Made by a program: the position numbers and the translations under genes. Shown piece after piece: positions 22,983 to 32,633 of a DNA stretch of 64,000 nucleotides. Source of the stretch: Butyrivibrio sp. AC2005 (GTDB taxonomy: Bacteria > Bacillota > Clostridia > Lachnospirales > Lachnospiraceae); the NCBI RefSeq assembly GCF_000424145.1, contig NZ_AUJI01000011.1, positions 124,001-188,000 of the forward strand. The letters are read 5' to 3'. Positions within the stretch are counted from its first letter, which is position 1. Every line of letters begins with the position of its first letter. The notes beneath the pieces were generated by a model, which was given only the letters and a program-made list of their open reading frames with translations, was not told the origin of the DNA and made no database searches.

Positions 22983-24671
22983 ATGATCAATTACAAAGAC
23001 AAACCCTTTAACTTAAGCGATGAGAAAATCAAATGGGTTGAGAATACATATGAAAAAATGACGCTTGATGAAAAAATCGGACAGCTTTTCTGTCCGGTTA
23101 TTTTCAGCAAGGATGAGAACGAATTAAAGGAGACCCTCGATAAATATAAGATAGGTGGACTACTTTACAGAGAAGGACCGGGCGAGGAAATATGGAAGGC
23201 TCAGAGCTTTTTACAAAAGGAGAGCAAGATACCACTCCTTATTGCTGCAAACCTCGAGTATGGCGGAAATGGTTCGGCAGTTGAAGGAACCTACTATGGC
23301 AGAGAGATGCTTGTTGGTGCTACAGGAAATGCCAGACGCGGTTATGAGCTGGGGAAGGTTAGCTGCTCAGAAGGCGCAGCTGTAGGAGATAACTGGTCCT
23401 TTGCACCTGTAGTTGATCTCGACAGAAACTACCATAATCCAATTATAAATGTCAGGGCATTTTCAGATGATGTGCAGACAGTCATCGATATGGGAAGAGG
23501 TTATCTTAAGGCAGCAGCCGAAGAGGGCGTTGCTACAGCAGTAAAGCACTTCCCGGGTGACGGAATAGACGAGAGAGACCAGCACCTTCTTACAAGTGTC
23601 AATTCACTCTCTGTTGAAGAGTGGGACGAAACCTACGGAAAAATCTACGAGGCAATGATCGATGCCGGAACACTTAGCGTGATGGCGGGACATATCGCAA
23701 TGCCTGCCTATGAGGAACTCTTTGATGGAAAAGCACCTGAAAAGATTATTCCTGCTACGCTGTCTAAAAATCTTCTCGGTAAACTTCTCAGGGAAAAGCT
23801 CGGGTTTAACGGTCTTATTGTGTCTGATGCCACGCCTATGGTGGGCTTTTGCAGTGCAATGGACAGAGAACATGCTGTTCCATTTTGCATAGAAAACGGC
23901 TGCGACATGTTCCTGTTTAACAGAAACATCGATGAAGATTACGAATACATGCACAAGGGCTATGAAAAGGGCATCCTGTCCGAAGAGAGATTAGAGGAGG
24001 CCGTTAAGCGAATTCTTGCGACCAAGGCAGCTCTTAATCTTCCTGAAAAGAAGGCAAACGGTACTCTGGTTCCTGCTAAGGAAGGGCTTAACATTCTCTC
24101 ATCAGAGGAGCATGTGACCTGGGCAAAGGAGTGTGCTGATGAAGGAATTACCCTTGTAAAGGATACACAGAAGCTCCTTCCCATAAAGCCTGAAAATCAT
24201 AAAAGAGTTCTTCTTGAAATGATGGGAGGTTTTGAGTCTGACGAGCGCGTAACAAAATTTGTAATGGATAGACTTAAGGCTGAAGGTTTTGATGTGACAC
24301 TGTATGAAAAAGAAGGCTTTGAAGTAATGACCGACTCCGTGTCAAAGCTAAAATCCAGATACGATCTAATCATCTATGTTGGGAATGTGGAAACTGCATC
24401 CAACAAAACCACAGCAAGAATGAACTGGCACACAATGTTCGGACTTGGAAATAACATGCCCTGGATGGTACATGAGCTCCCGGTTATGTTTATAAGCTTC
24501 GGTAATCCGTATCATCTTCTCGATGCACCGATGATAAAGACCTTTATCAACTGTTACTGTAATTCTGAATTCGTTATGGATGCAGCAATTGACAAGATTT
24601 TAGGCAGAAGTGAATTTAAGGGGAAATCACCTGTTGATCCTTTCTGCGGAAAAATGGATTTGAGATTTTAA
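22983..24671 (+). CDS. GH3 glycoside hydrolase (beta-glucosidase / N-acetylglucosaminidase type)
   Basis: The ATG at 22983 is chosen because GGAG ends 7 bp before it; two other in-frame ATGs (22959, 22977) are upstream of or too close to that site. The 562-residue protein has a GH3 N-terminal barrel with KHFPGDGIDERDQH (K188, H189) and the nucleophile motif GLIVSDATP with Asp282. The His/Asp-containing loop resembles NagZ-type GH3 enzymes, so N-acetylglucosaminide activity is possible as well as glucosidase. The C-terminal domain (VTLVKDTQKLLPIK) is alpha/beta. There is no signal peptide, so it is cytoplasmic. It is driven by regulon site 1 and followed 19 bp later by pgmB. Confidence 0.88.
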   Translation: MINYKDKPFNLSDEKIKWVENTYEKMTLDEKIGQLFCPVIFSKDENELKETLDKYKIGGLLYREGPGEEIWKAQSFLQKESKIPLLIAANLEYGGNGSAVEGTYYGREMLVGATGNARRGYELGKVSCSEGAAVGDNWSFAPVVDLDRNYHNPIINVRAFSDDVQTVIDMGRGYLKAAAEEGVATAVKHFPGDGIDERDQHLLTSVNSLSVEEWDETYGKIYEAMIDAGTLSVMAGHIAMPAYEELFDGKAPEKIIPATLSKNLLGKLLREKLGFNGLIVSDATPMVGFCSAMDREHAVPFCIENGCDMFLFNRNIDEDYEYMHKGYEKGILSEERLEEAVKRILATKAALNLPEKKANGTLVPAKEGLNILSSEEHVTWAKECADEGITLVKDTQKLLPIKPENHKRVLLEMMGGFESDERVTKFVMDRLKAEGFDVTLYEKEGFEVMTDSVSKLKSRYDLIIYVGNVETASNKTTARMNWHTMFGLGNNMPWMVHELPVMFISFGNPYHLLDAPMIKTFINCYCNSEFVMDAAIDKILGRSEFKGKSPVDPFCGKMDLRF

Positions 24672-24690
24672 AGCGGGAGGATGACATATT

Positions 24691-25326
24691 ATGAAAGCTT
24701 TTATATTTGATCTTGACGGGGTTCTTGTTTTTACTGATAAATATCACTATCAGGGATGGAAAATGATAGCGAATAAGCTGGGAATAGACTTTGATGAAAA
24801 GAAGAATTCAAGACTTCGCGGTGTCAGCAGAATGGAATCTCTGGATATTATTCTGGAAGACAGTGTCAGAAAGTTTTCCGAAGAAGAAAAGGAAGATCTT
24901 GCTGCTGAGAAAAATGAATATTACAGGGAACTTCTGGGAACAATGACACCGGAAGACGTATCACCTGAAGTAAGGAATACACTTGCGGAACTTAGAAACA
25001 GAGGGCACAAGCTTGCGATAGGTTCTTCAAGTAAAAATACAAAGTACATCCTGGAAAGGGTGGGACTTACAGATTATTTTGACGCTATATCTGACGGAAC
25101 AAATATTACAAAATCCAAGCCTGATCCGGAGGTGTTCTCAAAGGCAGCAGAATTTTTAAGTGAAAATCCCGATAACTGCGTAGTTGTTGAGGATGCTGTT
25201 GCCGGAGTTATCGCAGGTAAAAGAGCCGGCATGAGAGTTGCGGGAATAGGCGACGCAGCATCATACGAAAAGACAGACTACAAAATAAGCGGATTTGGTG
25301 AACTTCTTAATATTTCTGCAAAGTGA
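24691..25326 (+). CDS. pgmB: HAD-family beta-phosphoglucomutase
   Basis: 211 residues. The N-terminal DLDGVLVFTD holds the nucleophile Asp of the HAD fold (DxDG). The cap domain carries KLGIDFDEKKNSRLRGVSRMESLDIIL, GSSSKNTKYILERVGL holds the motif II Ser, and KSKPDPEVFSKAAEFL plus VVEDAVAGVIAGKRAGM form motifs III and IV. It converts beta-glucose-1-phosphate to glucose-6-phosphate, so the unit may process phosphorolysis products of beta-glucosides. No phosphorylase is present in the window. GGGAGG precedes the ATG and a terminator follows. Confidence 0.85.
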   Translation: MKAFIFDLDGVLVFTDKYHYQGWKMIANKLGIDFDEKKNSRLRGVSRMESLDIILEDSVRKFSEEEKEDLAAEKNEYYRELLGTMTPEDVSPEVRNTLAELRNRGHKLAIGSSSKNTKYILERVGLTDYFDAISDGTNITKSKPDPEVFSKAAEFLSENPDNCVVVEDAVAGVIAGKRAGMRVAGIGDAASYEKTDYKISGFGELLNISAK

Positions 25327-25396
25327 TGGCCCTTTTGCAGGCTGTCTAAACAAGGGGGTCTGATTCATCAAGCATACTCAGATATGCAGTTGGAGG

Positions 25397-25429
25397 AAGG
25401 ATGTGGTCAGACTGGCTACATCCTTTTTG
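25397..25429 (+). terminator. Intrinsic terminator after pgmB
   Basis: AAGGATGTGG (25397-25406) pairs with CTACATCCTT (25416-25425), one G-U pair, then a T tract. It ends 5 bp before regulon site 2. Confidence 0.8.
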
Positions 25430-25433
25430 ATAT

Positions 25434-25495
25434 TAAAAAATGTCGGATTATCAAAAATAAAAACTGTTCAGTAATTATTCCCCAAATAATAGAAT
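25434..25495 (+). promoter_or_regulatory. Regulon motif site 2 and promoter of the GH43-like/two-component unit
   Basis: TTAAAAAATGTCGGATT has its core at 25441; the -10 TAGAAT is at 25490, 49 bp later. It is identical to site 1 at nearly every position, including AAACTGTTCAGTAATTATT. Because the histidine kinase and AraC-type regulator lie in this unit, the site implies autoregulation. Confidence 0.78.
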
Positions 25496-25580
25496 CTATA
25501 AAAAGAGAGCAGGATACCGCTTCTAATCGCTGCAAATATCAAGTCTTCCTCTTGAGGGGATAATTACTAAGGAGAATAAC

Positions 25581-27425
25581 GTGAAAAAAATACTTTGCAA
25601 TCCCATAAACATAGATTACCATTACCAATTCATAAAGGACGGAATGTCTGGCGAGCAGCACATTTCCAGAGAAGCAGCTGATCCCACATTTTTATTTTAT
25701 AAGGGGAAATACTATATTTTTGCATCCATGAATATGTCAGTGTGGGTATCTGATGATCTCATCAATTGGAAGAGCGTGCGTCTTCCCGACAACCTTCCGC
25801 TTCTTGACTATGCTCCGGATGTAAGAGTCATCGGAGACTATGTATATTTTAGTGCATCAAAAAGGGGAGAAATCTGCAACTTCTATCGCACCAGAGATAT
25901 TGAGAACGGACCATATGAGGAGATAGAAGGAACTTTTGACTTCTGGGATCCCAATCTTTTTCAGGATGATGATGGAAGAGTTTATTTCTATTGGGGATGC
26001 TCTAATATGACACCAATCTGGGGAGTGGAGCTTGACCCTGAGACCATGAAGCCTCTTTCAGAGAGAATTGAGCTTGTTCATGGACGCCCAAAGGAACTTG
26101 GCTATGAGAGATGCGGTGAGAATCATTCAAAGAGACTTATAGAAGGTGAGGAGCTGGACAGAGTATTTGAGGGGTTTAAAAAGAATATGGGAGAAGAGGC
26201 ATTTAGTAAGGCCTCTGATACAGACAAGGCTTTCTTTAGGAGTATGCTCAGCAACAATCCTTTCATTGAAGGTGCATACATGAATAAGCATGATGGAAAA
26301 TATTATCTTCAGTATGCAGCGACAGGTGCTGAATATAATGTTTACAACGATGGGGTATATGTATCCGATTCACCCCTTGGACCTTTTGAGCTTGCAAAGA
26401 ACAATCCCTATTCCTATCAGCCCGGAGGCTTTATGCCTGGGGCAGGACATGGCTCAACTATGGAGGATAAAAACGGTAATTTCTGGCATACATCAACCAT
26501 GAGAATAAGCCTTAATGATCCCATGGAGCGAAGAGTCGGTATATGGCCTGCAGGCTTTGATAATGATGGTGAGCTGTTCTGTAATACTGGTTACGGAGAC
26601 TGGCCAAGGAGCATAAATGACGGGAAAACGGATCCATGGGCTGAGCCTGAATGGTTCCTTCTTAGCAGGAATGCAAAGATGAGTGCATCATCTGTAAGTA
26701 AAGAGGATACGGTTTCACCTGTAGGTGATAACAATCCTGAGAGAGCCTGTGAAGAGGATATCAGAACCTGGTGGAGAGCAGCTAGTAACAAGCCTGGTGA
26801 ATGGCTTCTCATGGATATGCGCGAAGTTAAGGACGTCAGATTTATTCAGATCAATTTCGCGGATGACAGTATTGAAGCTCTTCCGCCCGGAGAGATACCT
26901 GAAAACGGATTCGGCGCAAGACTCATTGATGAGAGAAAATATGTGACAAGATATGTGCTGGAAGGATCATCTGATGGCGAAAACTATGAGATTCTGAGCG
27001 ATAAATCCAAGGCTGATACCAATCTTCCTCATGATACTTTGCTTATAGAAAATGGAAAAAGGTTACGTTTTATAAAGCTCACAATTCTGGAGCTTCCAAT
27101 GAATCAAAAGGCAGCAGTATCAGGTATTCGCGTATTTGGAAAAGGTAACGGAAGGGCTCCCGGAGAGGTTACATTTACTGCTACTATTGAGAGCGAATTG
27201 GATATGAGTATAACAATGTCTTCCGAGGGCGCGGATGGTTATAACATTAAGTGGGGACATGCAGAGAATAAGCTCTATCACAGTTGCATGTACTACCCGG
27301 AGAAAGGCTCATCTAAGGGTACGAGATCTATCGGTGCACTTATAAAAGGTCAGGAGGTATACCTTCAGGTCGATGCCTTTAATGAAAACGGAATTACTCA
27401 TGGTGATGTACAAAAGCTGAGATAA
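25581..27425 (+). CDS. GH43-like five-bladed beta-propeller glycosidase with C-terminal F5/8C-type and beta domains
   Basis: 614 residues, no signal peptide, so cytoplasmic. The N-terminal propeller has the GH43 catalytic triad pattern: ADPTFLFYKGKYYIF (base Asp near residue 35), FDFWDPNLFQDDDGRVY (pKa-modulating Asp) and NNPFIEGAYMNKHDGKYYL (general acid Glu). GHGSTMEDKNGNFWH matches the last blade. A discoidin-like domain (about 370-530, with WWRAASNKPGEWLLMDM and LEGSSDGENY) and an FnIII-like tail follow. It likely releases arabinose, xylose or a related sugar. GGAG lies 8 bp before the ATG. The histidine kinase gene follows after 30 bp. Confidence 0.83.
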   Translation: MKKILCNPINIDYHYQFIKDGMSGEQHISREAADPTFLFYKGKYYIFASMNMSVWVSDDLINWKSVRLPDNLPLLDYAPDVRVIGDYVYFSASKRGEICNFYRTRDIENGPYEEIEGTFDFWDPNLFQDDDGRVYFYWGCSNMTPIWGVELDPETMKPLSERIELVHGRPKELGYERCGENHSKRLIEGEELDRVFEGFKKNMGEEAFSKASDTDKAFFRSMLSNNPFIEGAYMNKHDGKYYLQYAATGAEYNVYNDGVYVSDSPLGPFELAKNNPYSYQPGGFMPGAGHGSTMEDKNGNFWHTSTMRISLNDPMERRVGIWPAGFDNDGELFCNTGYGDWPRSINDGKTDPWAEPEWFLLSRNAKMSASSVSKEDTVSPVGDNNPERACEEDIRTWWRAASNKPGEWLLMDMREVKDVRFIQINFADDSIEALPPGEIPENGFGARLIDERKYVTRYVLEGSSDGENYEILSDKSKADTNLPHDTLLIENGKRLRFIKLTILELPMNQKAAVSGIRVFGKGNGRAPGEVTFTATIESELDMSITMSSEGADGYNIKWGHAENKLYHSCMYYPEKGSSKGTRSIGALIKGQEVYLQVDAFNENGITHGDVQKLR

Positions 27426-27455
27426 GAGATATTCGGCTGATTAATATGTTTAAAT

Positions 27456-29234
27456 ATGAATAAATTCAGGGAATCTATAGCATTTAGAATTATAGCAGTG
27501 GTAATACTTCTCGTATTACCACTCAACATATTGACTGTGGTATTTTTGCACAGAGTAATTGCGGACAGCGATGAGCGGATGAATATGGAAAGCCGTTCCT
27601 CGCTGTCTGTGTCGTCTTCATACTTAAAGGGACAGCTTAAGTCTGTGACAAGAAGACTCTTATATGAAAACGTTATAAATAACAATTTTTCAGAGCTTGC
27701 AGACAAAGATGGAAAGGTACCTTTAAACACTAAGGGAGAAATTGTACAGACTATAGGTAAGCTGTTTGATCAGATATTGGATGAATATGAGGTGATTGAT
27801 CTTGTATATTGCCGTTTCCCTGACAGCGACATATTTATAACAAAGGGCTCTCCCGGGGCTTCCAGAGAGGAATACAAAAAAGCAATTGAAGATACCACAA
27901 CTGATGTAAGCAGTAAATACGGAACAGTCTGGAAGATAATTGAGATGGAAAATACGCCATATCTCATAAGCCTGACAAGATGGAAGGACAGGGAGTTTGG
28001 CTGCATGCTCAATCTGAGAAAGACAGGAGACCACATAGTGAATTATGGTGGAGCCGAGGATAAGTATTTCTTTTTCACTGATTCCGAAATGAATATGACC
28101 CCGGTATCAAATATAGAGGCGCTCAATTCAATTTTCATATCTGTTGATGAAAAGGATGGTCATGATGAGCTGACACGTGATGGCAGTATAAATGGTGAGA
28201 AATACAGATTTTATGGAGAAAATCTTGAAGGATACGGGATAATGATGATACAGGCTGTTCCAAGGAGCGGAATTATAGCCGGATTATCAAAGGAATCCAT
28301 TATACTGATTTTTATTGCAATAGTATTAACTGCAATGGCTATTCCGATTATGCTTTTGATGCTAAGACGCCTTTTGTTTGTACCTGTTTCGAAAATAAAT
28401 CTTGGCATGAGGCGCATTGAAAATGGCGAAATAGATTATCGTCTTGATGAAAAAATGGGAAGTGCAGAGTTATCCGGCATCAGTCACAGCTTTAATGAAA
28501 TGATGGATGAGCTGGAAAATCTTAAAATCGATGTGTACGAGAAGGAGCTTGAAAGAAAGGACATTACCACAAGGTATCTTGCAAAACAGATACAACCACA
28601 TTTTATACTTAATGCTCTCAACATACTCTATAGCTATGAGCCTGAAGAGTATGAGCTTTCAAGAAAAATGATCTTAAGTATTTCGAAGTATTTCAGATAT
28701 GTTGTATATGTAAAAAACAGATTTGTCACACTCTCTCAGGAGATGGATTTTGTAAAGAATTATCTGGATATACAACATATAAGATATCCTGATCAGTTTT
28801 TCTCGATTGTCGAATATGAGGAAGAACTTGCGGATTATCTCATGCCTCCTCTTATAGTGCAATCGCTTACAGAGAATGCCATTAAACATTCATTGAAAAT
28901 CGGCAACCGCATAAATATTTTTGTTATAACTGACCATATTACTGATTGTGGAACGGATAAGATAAGGATCAGGATCTATGACACTGGAGAAGGAATCACG
29001 GATGAAATACTTGAGGAAATCCGAATATTCCAAAGAACCGGGGAACCTCAGGAGCATCTGGGAGTAGGTATACAGAATACTATCGAAAGGCTGAAGGTTT
29101 TGTACTCTGATATGACAACTATAAAATTCGAAAGAGATAATGCCTCAGGCGGAACTAATATAGATATTCTCTTGCCAATGATAAAAGAAAATAGCGGATC
29201 AGGAGACTATGCACATGAAACTGCTTCTTGTTGA
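27456..29234 (+). CDS. YesM-type sensor histidine kinase
   Basis: 592 residues. There is one N-terminal TM helix (IIAVVILLVLPLNILTVVFL), an extracellular sensor region to about residue 275, a second TM helix, a HAMP-like linker (RLLFVPVSKINLGMRRIENGEIDYRL), then the His_kinase domain with the phospho-acceptor motif QPHFILNALNIL (His382) and the HATPase domain (TENAIKHSLKIGN; DTGEGI). This is the class that partners AraC-type response regulators to control glycan-use genes. It probably senses extracellular oligosaccharide or a binding protein. The stop overlaps the response regulator start by 20 bp. Confidence 0.92.
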   Translation: MNKFRESIAFRIIAVVILLVLPLNILTVVFLHRVIADSDERMNMESRSSLSVSSSYLKGQLKSVTRRLLYENVINNNFSELADKDGKVPLNTKGEIVQTIGKLFDQILDEYEVIDLVYCRFPDSDIFITKGSPGASREEYKKAIEDTTTDVSSKYGTVWKIIEMENTPYLISLTRWKDREFGCMLNLRKTGDHIVNYGGAEDKYFFFTDSEMNMTPVSNIEALNSIFISVDEKDGHDELTRDGSINGEKYRFYGENLEGYGIMMIQAVPRSGIIAGLSKESIILIFIAIVLTAMAIPIMLLMLRRLLFVPVSKINLGMRRIENGEIDYRLDEKMGSAELSGISHSFNEMMDELENLKIDVYEKELERKDITTRYLAKQIQPHFILNALNILYSYEPEEYELSRKMILSISKYFRYVVYVKNRFVTLSQEMDFVKNYLDIQHIRYPDQFFSIVEYEEELADYLMPPLIVQSLTENAIKHSLKIGNRINIFVITDHITDCGTDKIRIRIYDTGEGITDEILEEIRIFQRTGEPQEHLGVGIQNTIERLKVLYSDMTTIKFERDNASGGTNIDILLPMIKENSGSGDYAHETASC

Positions 29235-29985
29235 CGATGAGATAGTTGCTCTTAATGCACTAAAGCGAAGAGTAGACTGGATAAAATATGGTTTTTCCGA
29301 TGTATATACTGCAATGGATGCAGATAATGCAAGAAAAATGCTTGATGAGAATACAATAGACCTTGTTTTATGCGATATCGAGATGCCTGGGGACAGTGGG
29401 CTCATACTGTCAGCAGAGATTAGAGATAACTATGAAAACACAGAGGTTATAATGGTAACCTGTCACTCGGATTTTGATTCAATGAAAAGCTCGATGCAGA
29501 ATAGGGTAAGAGACTATCTTCTTAAACCAATAGATTATGATGAACTTGATTTGATGTTGAAAAAGTACATTGAAGATAAGGAAAAGAGAGAAACTAAGGA
29601 TAAAATCGATAGAATTGTCAGGATAGCGGAAGAAAAAGACACTGATGAAATAACAGACAAGGATCCCATTGAGAAGGCAGAAGAATATATTGAGAAGCAT
29701 TTGTCAGAAAAGATATACGTTGAGAATTTGGCTAAGATTGCATATATGAATGAACAGTATTTTATGCGTGTTTTTAAAAAGCGGACACAGAAGAGTGTTA
29801 CTGAGTATATTACTGATAAGAGAATGCAGCTTGCAGCGCAGCTTTTAAGGGACACCGATAAATCCATAAGCTTTATTGCGGATGCTGTAGGGATCACGGA
29901 TGATGCGTATTTTTCAAGAAGCTTTAAGAAACATTCGGGGATTTCTCCAACAGAGTATAGGAACAGATTTTCCGGAAAGTCATAA
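29215..29985 (+). CDS. AraC-type response regulator (YesN family)
   Basis: The start is the ATG at 29215 (GGAG 9 bp upstream); an ATG 6 bp earlier is possible. In the 256-residue product the receiver domain has MKLLLVDDE with Asp7/Asp8 and phospho-acceptor Asp54 (LCDIEMPG), plus the Lys of DYLLKPIDYDEL. The C-terminal two HTH motifs (KIAYMNEQYFMRVFKKRTQKS; IADAVGITDDAYFSRSFKKHSG) are AraC-type. The receiver is short and the linker is a coiled region rich in Lys and Glu. It is the best candidate to bind the TGTCGGA sites in front of five nearby units, including its own. Confidence 0.92.
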   Translation: MKLLLVDDEIVALNALKRRVDWIKYGFSDVYTAMDADNARKMLDENTIDLVLCDIEMPGDSGLILSAEIRDNYENTEVIMVTCHSDFDSMKSSMQNRVRDYLLKPIDYDELDLMLKKYIEDKEKRETKDKIDRIVRIAEEKDTDEITDKDPIEKAEEYIEKHLSEKIYVENLAKIAYMNEQYFMRVFKKRTQKSVTEYITDKRMQLAAQLLRDTDKSISFIADAVGITDDAYFSRSFKKHSGISPTEYRNRFSGKS

Positions 29986-30017
29986 TTGTACAAATTATAG
30001 GCTATAATAATACAAAT

Positions 30018-30067
30018 CGGAAAACGGTCTTATTGCTATCATTTTTTATAGCAAAAGACCGTTTTTA
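30018..30067 (+). terminator. Long terminator or attenuator between the regulator and the ABC binding protein
   Basis: AAAACGGTCTTATTGCTAT (30021-30039) pairs almost perfectly with 30048-30066, giving a stem near 18 bp with one bulge or mismatch, then a T-rich stretch. It lies between the response regulator and the binding-protein gene, so it can lower readthrough or divide the units. GGGAGG follows at 30075. Confidence 0.75.
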
Positions 30068-30090
30068 GATTATTGGGAGGATAAAACAAA

Positions 30091-31671
30091 ATGAAAAACA
30101 AATTATTGAGTGTCTTACTTGCATGTTCACTGACAGTAACTATGATTGCAGGTTGTGGAAGTACAGGAACAGAATCAAAAGATAGTAATGAAACTTCTAC
30201 AGATAGCACTTCTGCTGAAGGCGCTGACGAGGATGTTGCTGAGGTTGCACCTGCAGAAATAGATATGGATGAAGAACCATATGAGGTAGCTATTCAGCTT
30301 GTTACACTTCCGGGTACCGATTATTCAGCATATGAAGCTGAGATGGAAGAGAAAATAAATGAGATTACAGTTCCTGCTATAAACGCAAAGCTGGATATCC
30401 AGTTTGTATGGATTAACGAGATTGCCAATAAAACAAGTCTTGCTGTTGCAGGAAATGAGAAACTTGATCTGGTTCATGTTGCTACAGTAAGTCCGCTTTC
30501 ATCAATGGTCGGTGCTGACATGCTTTATGACATGAATGAGGATGATCTTCTTAAGACTCATGGACAGACTTTGGTTTCTCTTTTTAGCGACATTCTTGAA
30601 GCAGGTGAGGTTGACGGACAACAGCTTGCGGTTCCTGCAAAGCTCTATAATGCTGTTGCAAAGGGACTTGATTTTAACAAGACGGCAGCAGAGAACGAAG
30701 GTGTTGATATTCCTGCAACCGGAAATCTTGAAGATCTTGATAGAGCTCTCACAGATCTCAAAAACTCCGGTAGTGACATAATCGGATGGTATGCAGGAGA
30801 GGGAACTAATAACTATTTATACTGGTTAGAAGGATATGAAAGCTTCGGTACAAATGCATCCTATGGTGCGGTGCTTGATTCAGACAAGGATACAACGGTA
30901 GTGAATCTCTATGATACAGAAGATTTCCTTGACTATGCCCTTCTTACTTACAAGTGGAGACAGGAGGGAATCATTCGGAAGGATTCTACTGATAATACAA
31001 GCGCTCAGGATTACTTTAATGCACAGCAGATATTTTGCTACCCCGGAGATATTACTCCTCAGCTTAATGCAAACTACTCTGCAACAGCAAAGAATAATGG
31101 ATTTGAACTTGGAACAATGCAGATGGTAGAACCCAAGATTACAAATGCTTCTGTGACAGAGTATATGTGGGGAATTGCTGTCAATTCAGAGCGACCTGAC
31201 AAGGCAATGGATATGCTTAACTTTATTTATGAGAATGCTGATGTTGCCAATATTCTGATGTATGGTCTTGAGGGAACAAACTATGAGTTTGTTGAAGGTT
31301 CAGATAAGGTAATCGAAACTAACGGTTCATATATTGCATCTTTTGTACAGATCGGAAATCCCGAGAATATGCTTATTCAGTCACCTGCAGGAGAAGACTA
31401 TTACGAACAGTGGGAGGCGTTTTCTGCCAAGGCAACAACATCACCTATTGTAGGTTATATGTTCAGTGATGCGGATTACCAGACTGAATCAGCAGCTATT
31501 ACCAATGTTATAAATCAGTACATGCCTACACTTATGAATGGCTCATGTGAGAGTGAGGATGCCACAAAGGCATATGTTGAGGAATTTGTTTCAGCTCTTG
31601 AAGCAGCAGGAATGAATGATGTAATAGCAGGAAACCAGGAACAGCTTGATGCATATCTTGCCAGGCAATAA
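30091..31671 (+). CDS. CUT1 ABC transporter extracellular solute-binding lipoprotein
   Basis: 526 residues. The lipoprotein signal MKNKLLSVLLACSLTVTMIA precedes the lipobox Cys (GCGST), with a Ser/Thr/Glu-rich linker behind it. The body is a family 1 solute-binding domain of the LplA type (large oligosaccharides), with INEIANKTSLAVAGNEKLDLVHVA and EYMWGIAVNSERPDKAMDMLNFIYEN. GGGAGG precedes the ATG. It is followed by two permease genes and no ATPase, so a shared MsmX/MsiK-type ATPase elsewhere in the genome would power it. The likely cargo is an oligosaccharide or glycoside degraded by the neighbouring GH enzymes. Confidence 0.9.
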   Translation: MKNKLLSVLLACSLTVTMIAGCGSTGTESKDSNETSTDSTSAEGADEDVAEVAPAEIDMDEEPYEVAIQLVTLPGTDYSAYEAEMEEKINEITVPAINAKLDIQFVWINEIANKTSLAVAGNEKLDLVHVATVSPLSSMVGADMLYDMNEDDLLKTHGQTLVSLFSDILEAGEVDGQQLAVPAKLYNAVAKGLDFNKTAAENEGVDIPATGNLEDLDRALTDLKNSGSDIIGWYAGEGTNNYLYWLEGYESFGTNASYGAVLDSDKDTTVVNLYDTEDFLDYALLTYKWRQEGIIRKDSTDNTSAQDYFNAQQIFCYPGDITPQLNANYSATAKNNGFELGTMQMVEPKITNASVTEYMWGIAVNSERPDKAMDMLNFIYENADVANILMYGLEGTNYEFVEGSDKVIETNGSYIASFVQIGNPENMLIQSPAGEDYYEQWEAFSAKATTSPIVGYMFSDADYQTESAAITNVINQYMPTLMNGSCESEDATKAYVEEFVSALEAAGMNDVIAGNQEQLDAYLARQ

Positions 31672-31692
31672 TACAGTTTGGGAGCATTAAAA

Positions 31693-32622
31693 ATGGGAAC
31701 AAAAAAGCAAAAGATAAACTGGAAGCATTGGATGCCTTTCTATCTGATGTTTCTTCCCGGGGCTGCGTACTTACTGATAAATAATTATATTCCGCTGTAC
31801 GGGCTTCAGCTCGCTTTCAAGTCCTTCAGCTATAAAAAAGGTATTGGCGGCAGTAAGTGGATAGGATTTAAAAACTTTAAGTTTTTGTTTTCTACAAGTG
31901 ATGCATTTATCATGATTCGAAATACTCTGCTTTATAATATCCTGTGGATTTTTATTGGCATGATTTTCGGAATCACAGTGGCGATTCTGTTTAATGAAGT
32001 AAAAAATGCAGTTGCTAAAAAGATATATCAGACAGCAATTCTTCTGCCTTATCTTATGTCCATGGTAGTTGTGGCTTATCTTGTATATGCATATCTTGCA
32101 GGAGATACAGGACTTGTAAACAACGCTATTGTAAAGGGAATTTTCGGAAAAAGCGATGGTGTACAGTGGTATGGGGATCAAAAATACTGGCCCTTTATTC
32201 TGACCTTTGTACAGCAGTGGAAGCAGATTGGCTTTGGTATGCTTCTATACCTTGCCAGCCTTTTGGGAATAGATAATTCATACTATGAAGCTGCGATGCT
32301 TGACGGAGCAACAAAATGGCAACAGATAAAGCTTATAACACTGCCATTATTAAAGCCGACAATAATTATGCTGGTGATTCTGAACCTTGGACAGATTTTC
32401 AGATCTGACTTTGGTCTGTTCTATCAGGTTCCGATGAACCAGGGAGCTCTGTTTGGCACTACACAGACTATAGACACGTATGTATACAGAGCACTTCTTG
32501 AAAATAATAATGTTGGAATGTCGGCAGCAGCAAGCTTTCTGCAGTCAATAGTAGGATTTATTTTTATAATCACAGCCAATGCTATTGTAAGAAGACTTGA
32601 TGAAAACAGTTCACTTTTCTAA
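31693..32622 (+). CDS. CUT1 ABC transporter permease, LplB type
   Basis: The start is the ATG at 31693, 8 bp after GGGAG; a TTG 15 bp earlier precedes that site. The 309-residue, six-helix membrane protein contains the ATPase-contact EAA loop YYEAAMLDGATKWQQIKLITLPLLKP and an N-terminal FYLMFLPGAAYLLINNYIPLYG helix with the LplB-like GLQLAFKSF segment. It forms a heterodimer with the next permease. The spacing is 21 bp to the binding-protein gene and 11 bp to the next gene. Confidence 0.92.
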   Translation: MGTKKQKINWKHWMPFYLMFLPGAAYLLINNYIPLYGLQLAFKSFSYKKGIGGSKWIGFKNFKFLFSTSDAFIMIRNTLLYNILWIFIGMIFGITVAILFNEVKNAVAKKIYQTAILLPYLMSMVVVAYLVYAYLAGDTGLVNNAIVKGIFGKSDGVQWYGDQKYWPFILTFVQQWKQIGFGMLLYLASLLGIDNSYYEAAMLDGATKWQQIKLITLPLLKPTIIMLVILNLGQIFRSDFGLFYQVPMNQGALFGTTQTIDTYVYRALLENNNVGMSAAASFLQSIVGFIFIITANAIVRRLDENSSLF

Positions 32623-32633
32623 GGGAGGAAGTT

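Noticed and set aside
25545-25562. TCTTCCTCTTGAGGGGA before the GH43-like gene as another cap remnant
   Set aside because: Only a short imperfect palindrome matches; the GC-rich core and second hairpin are missing.
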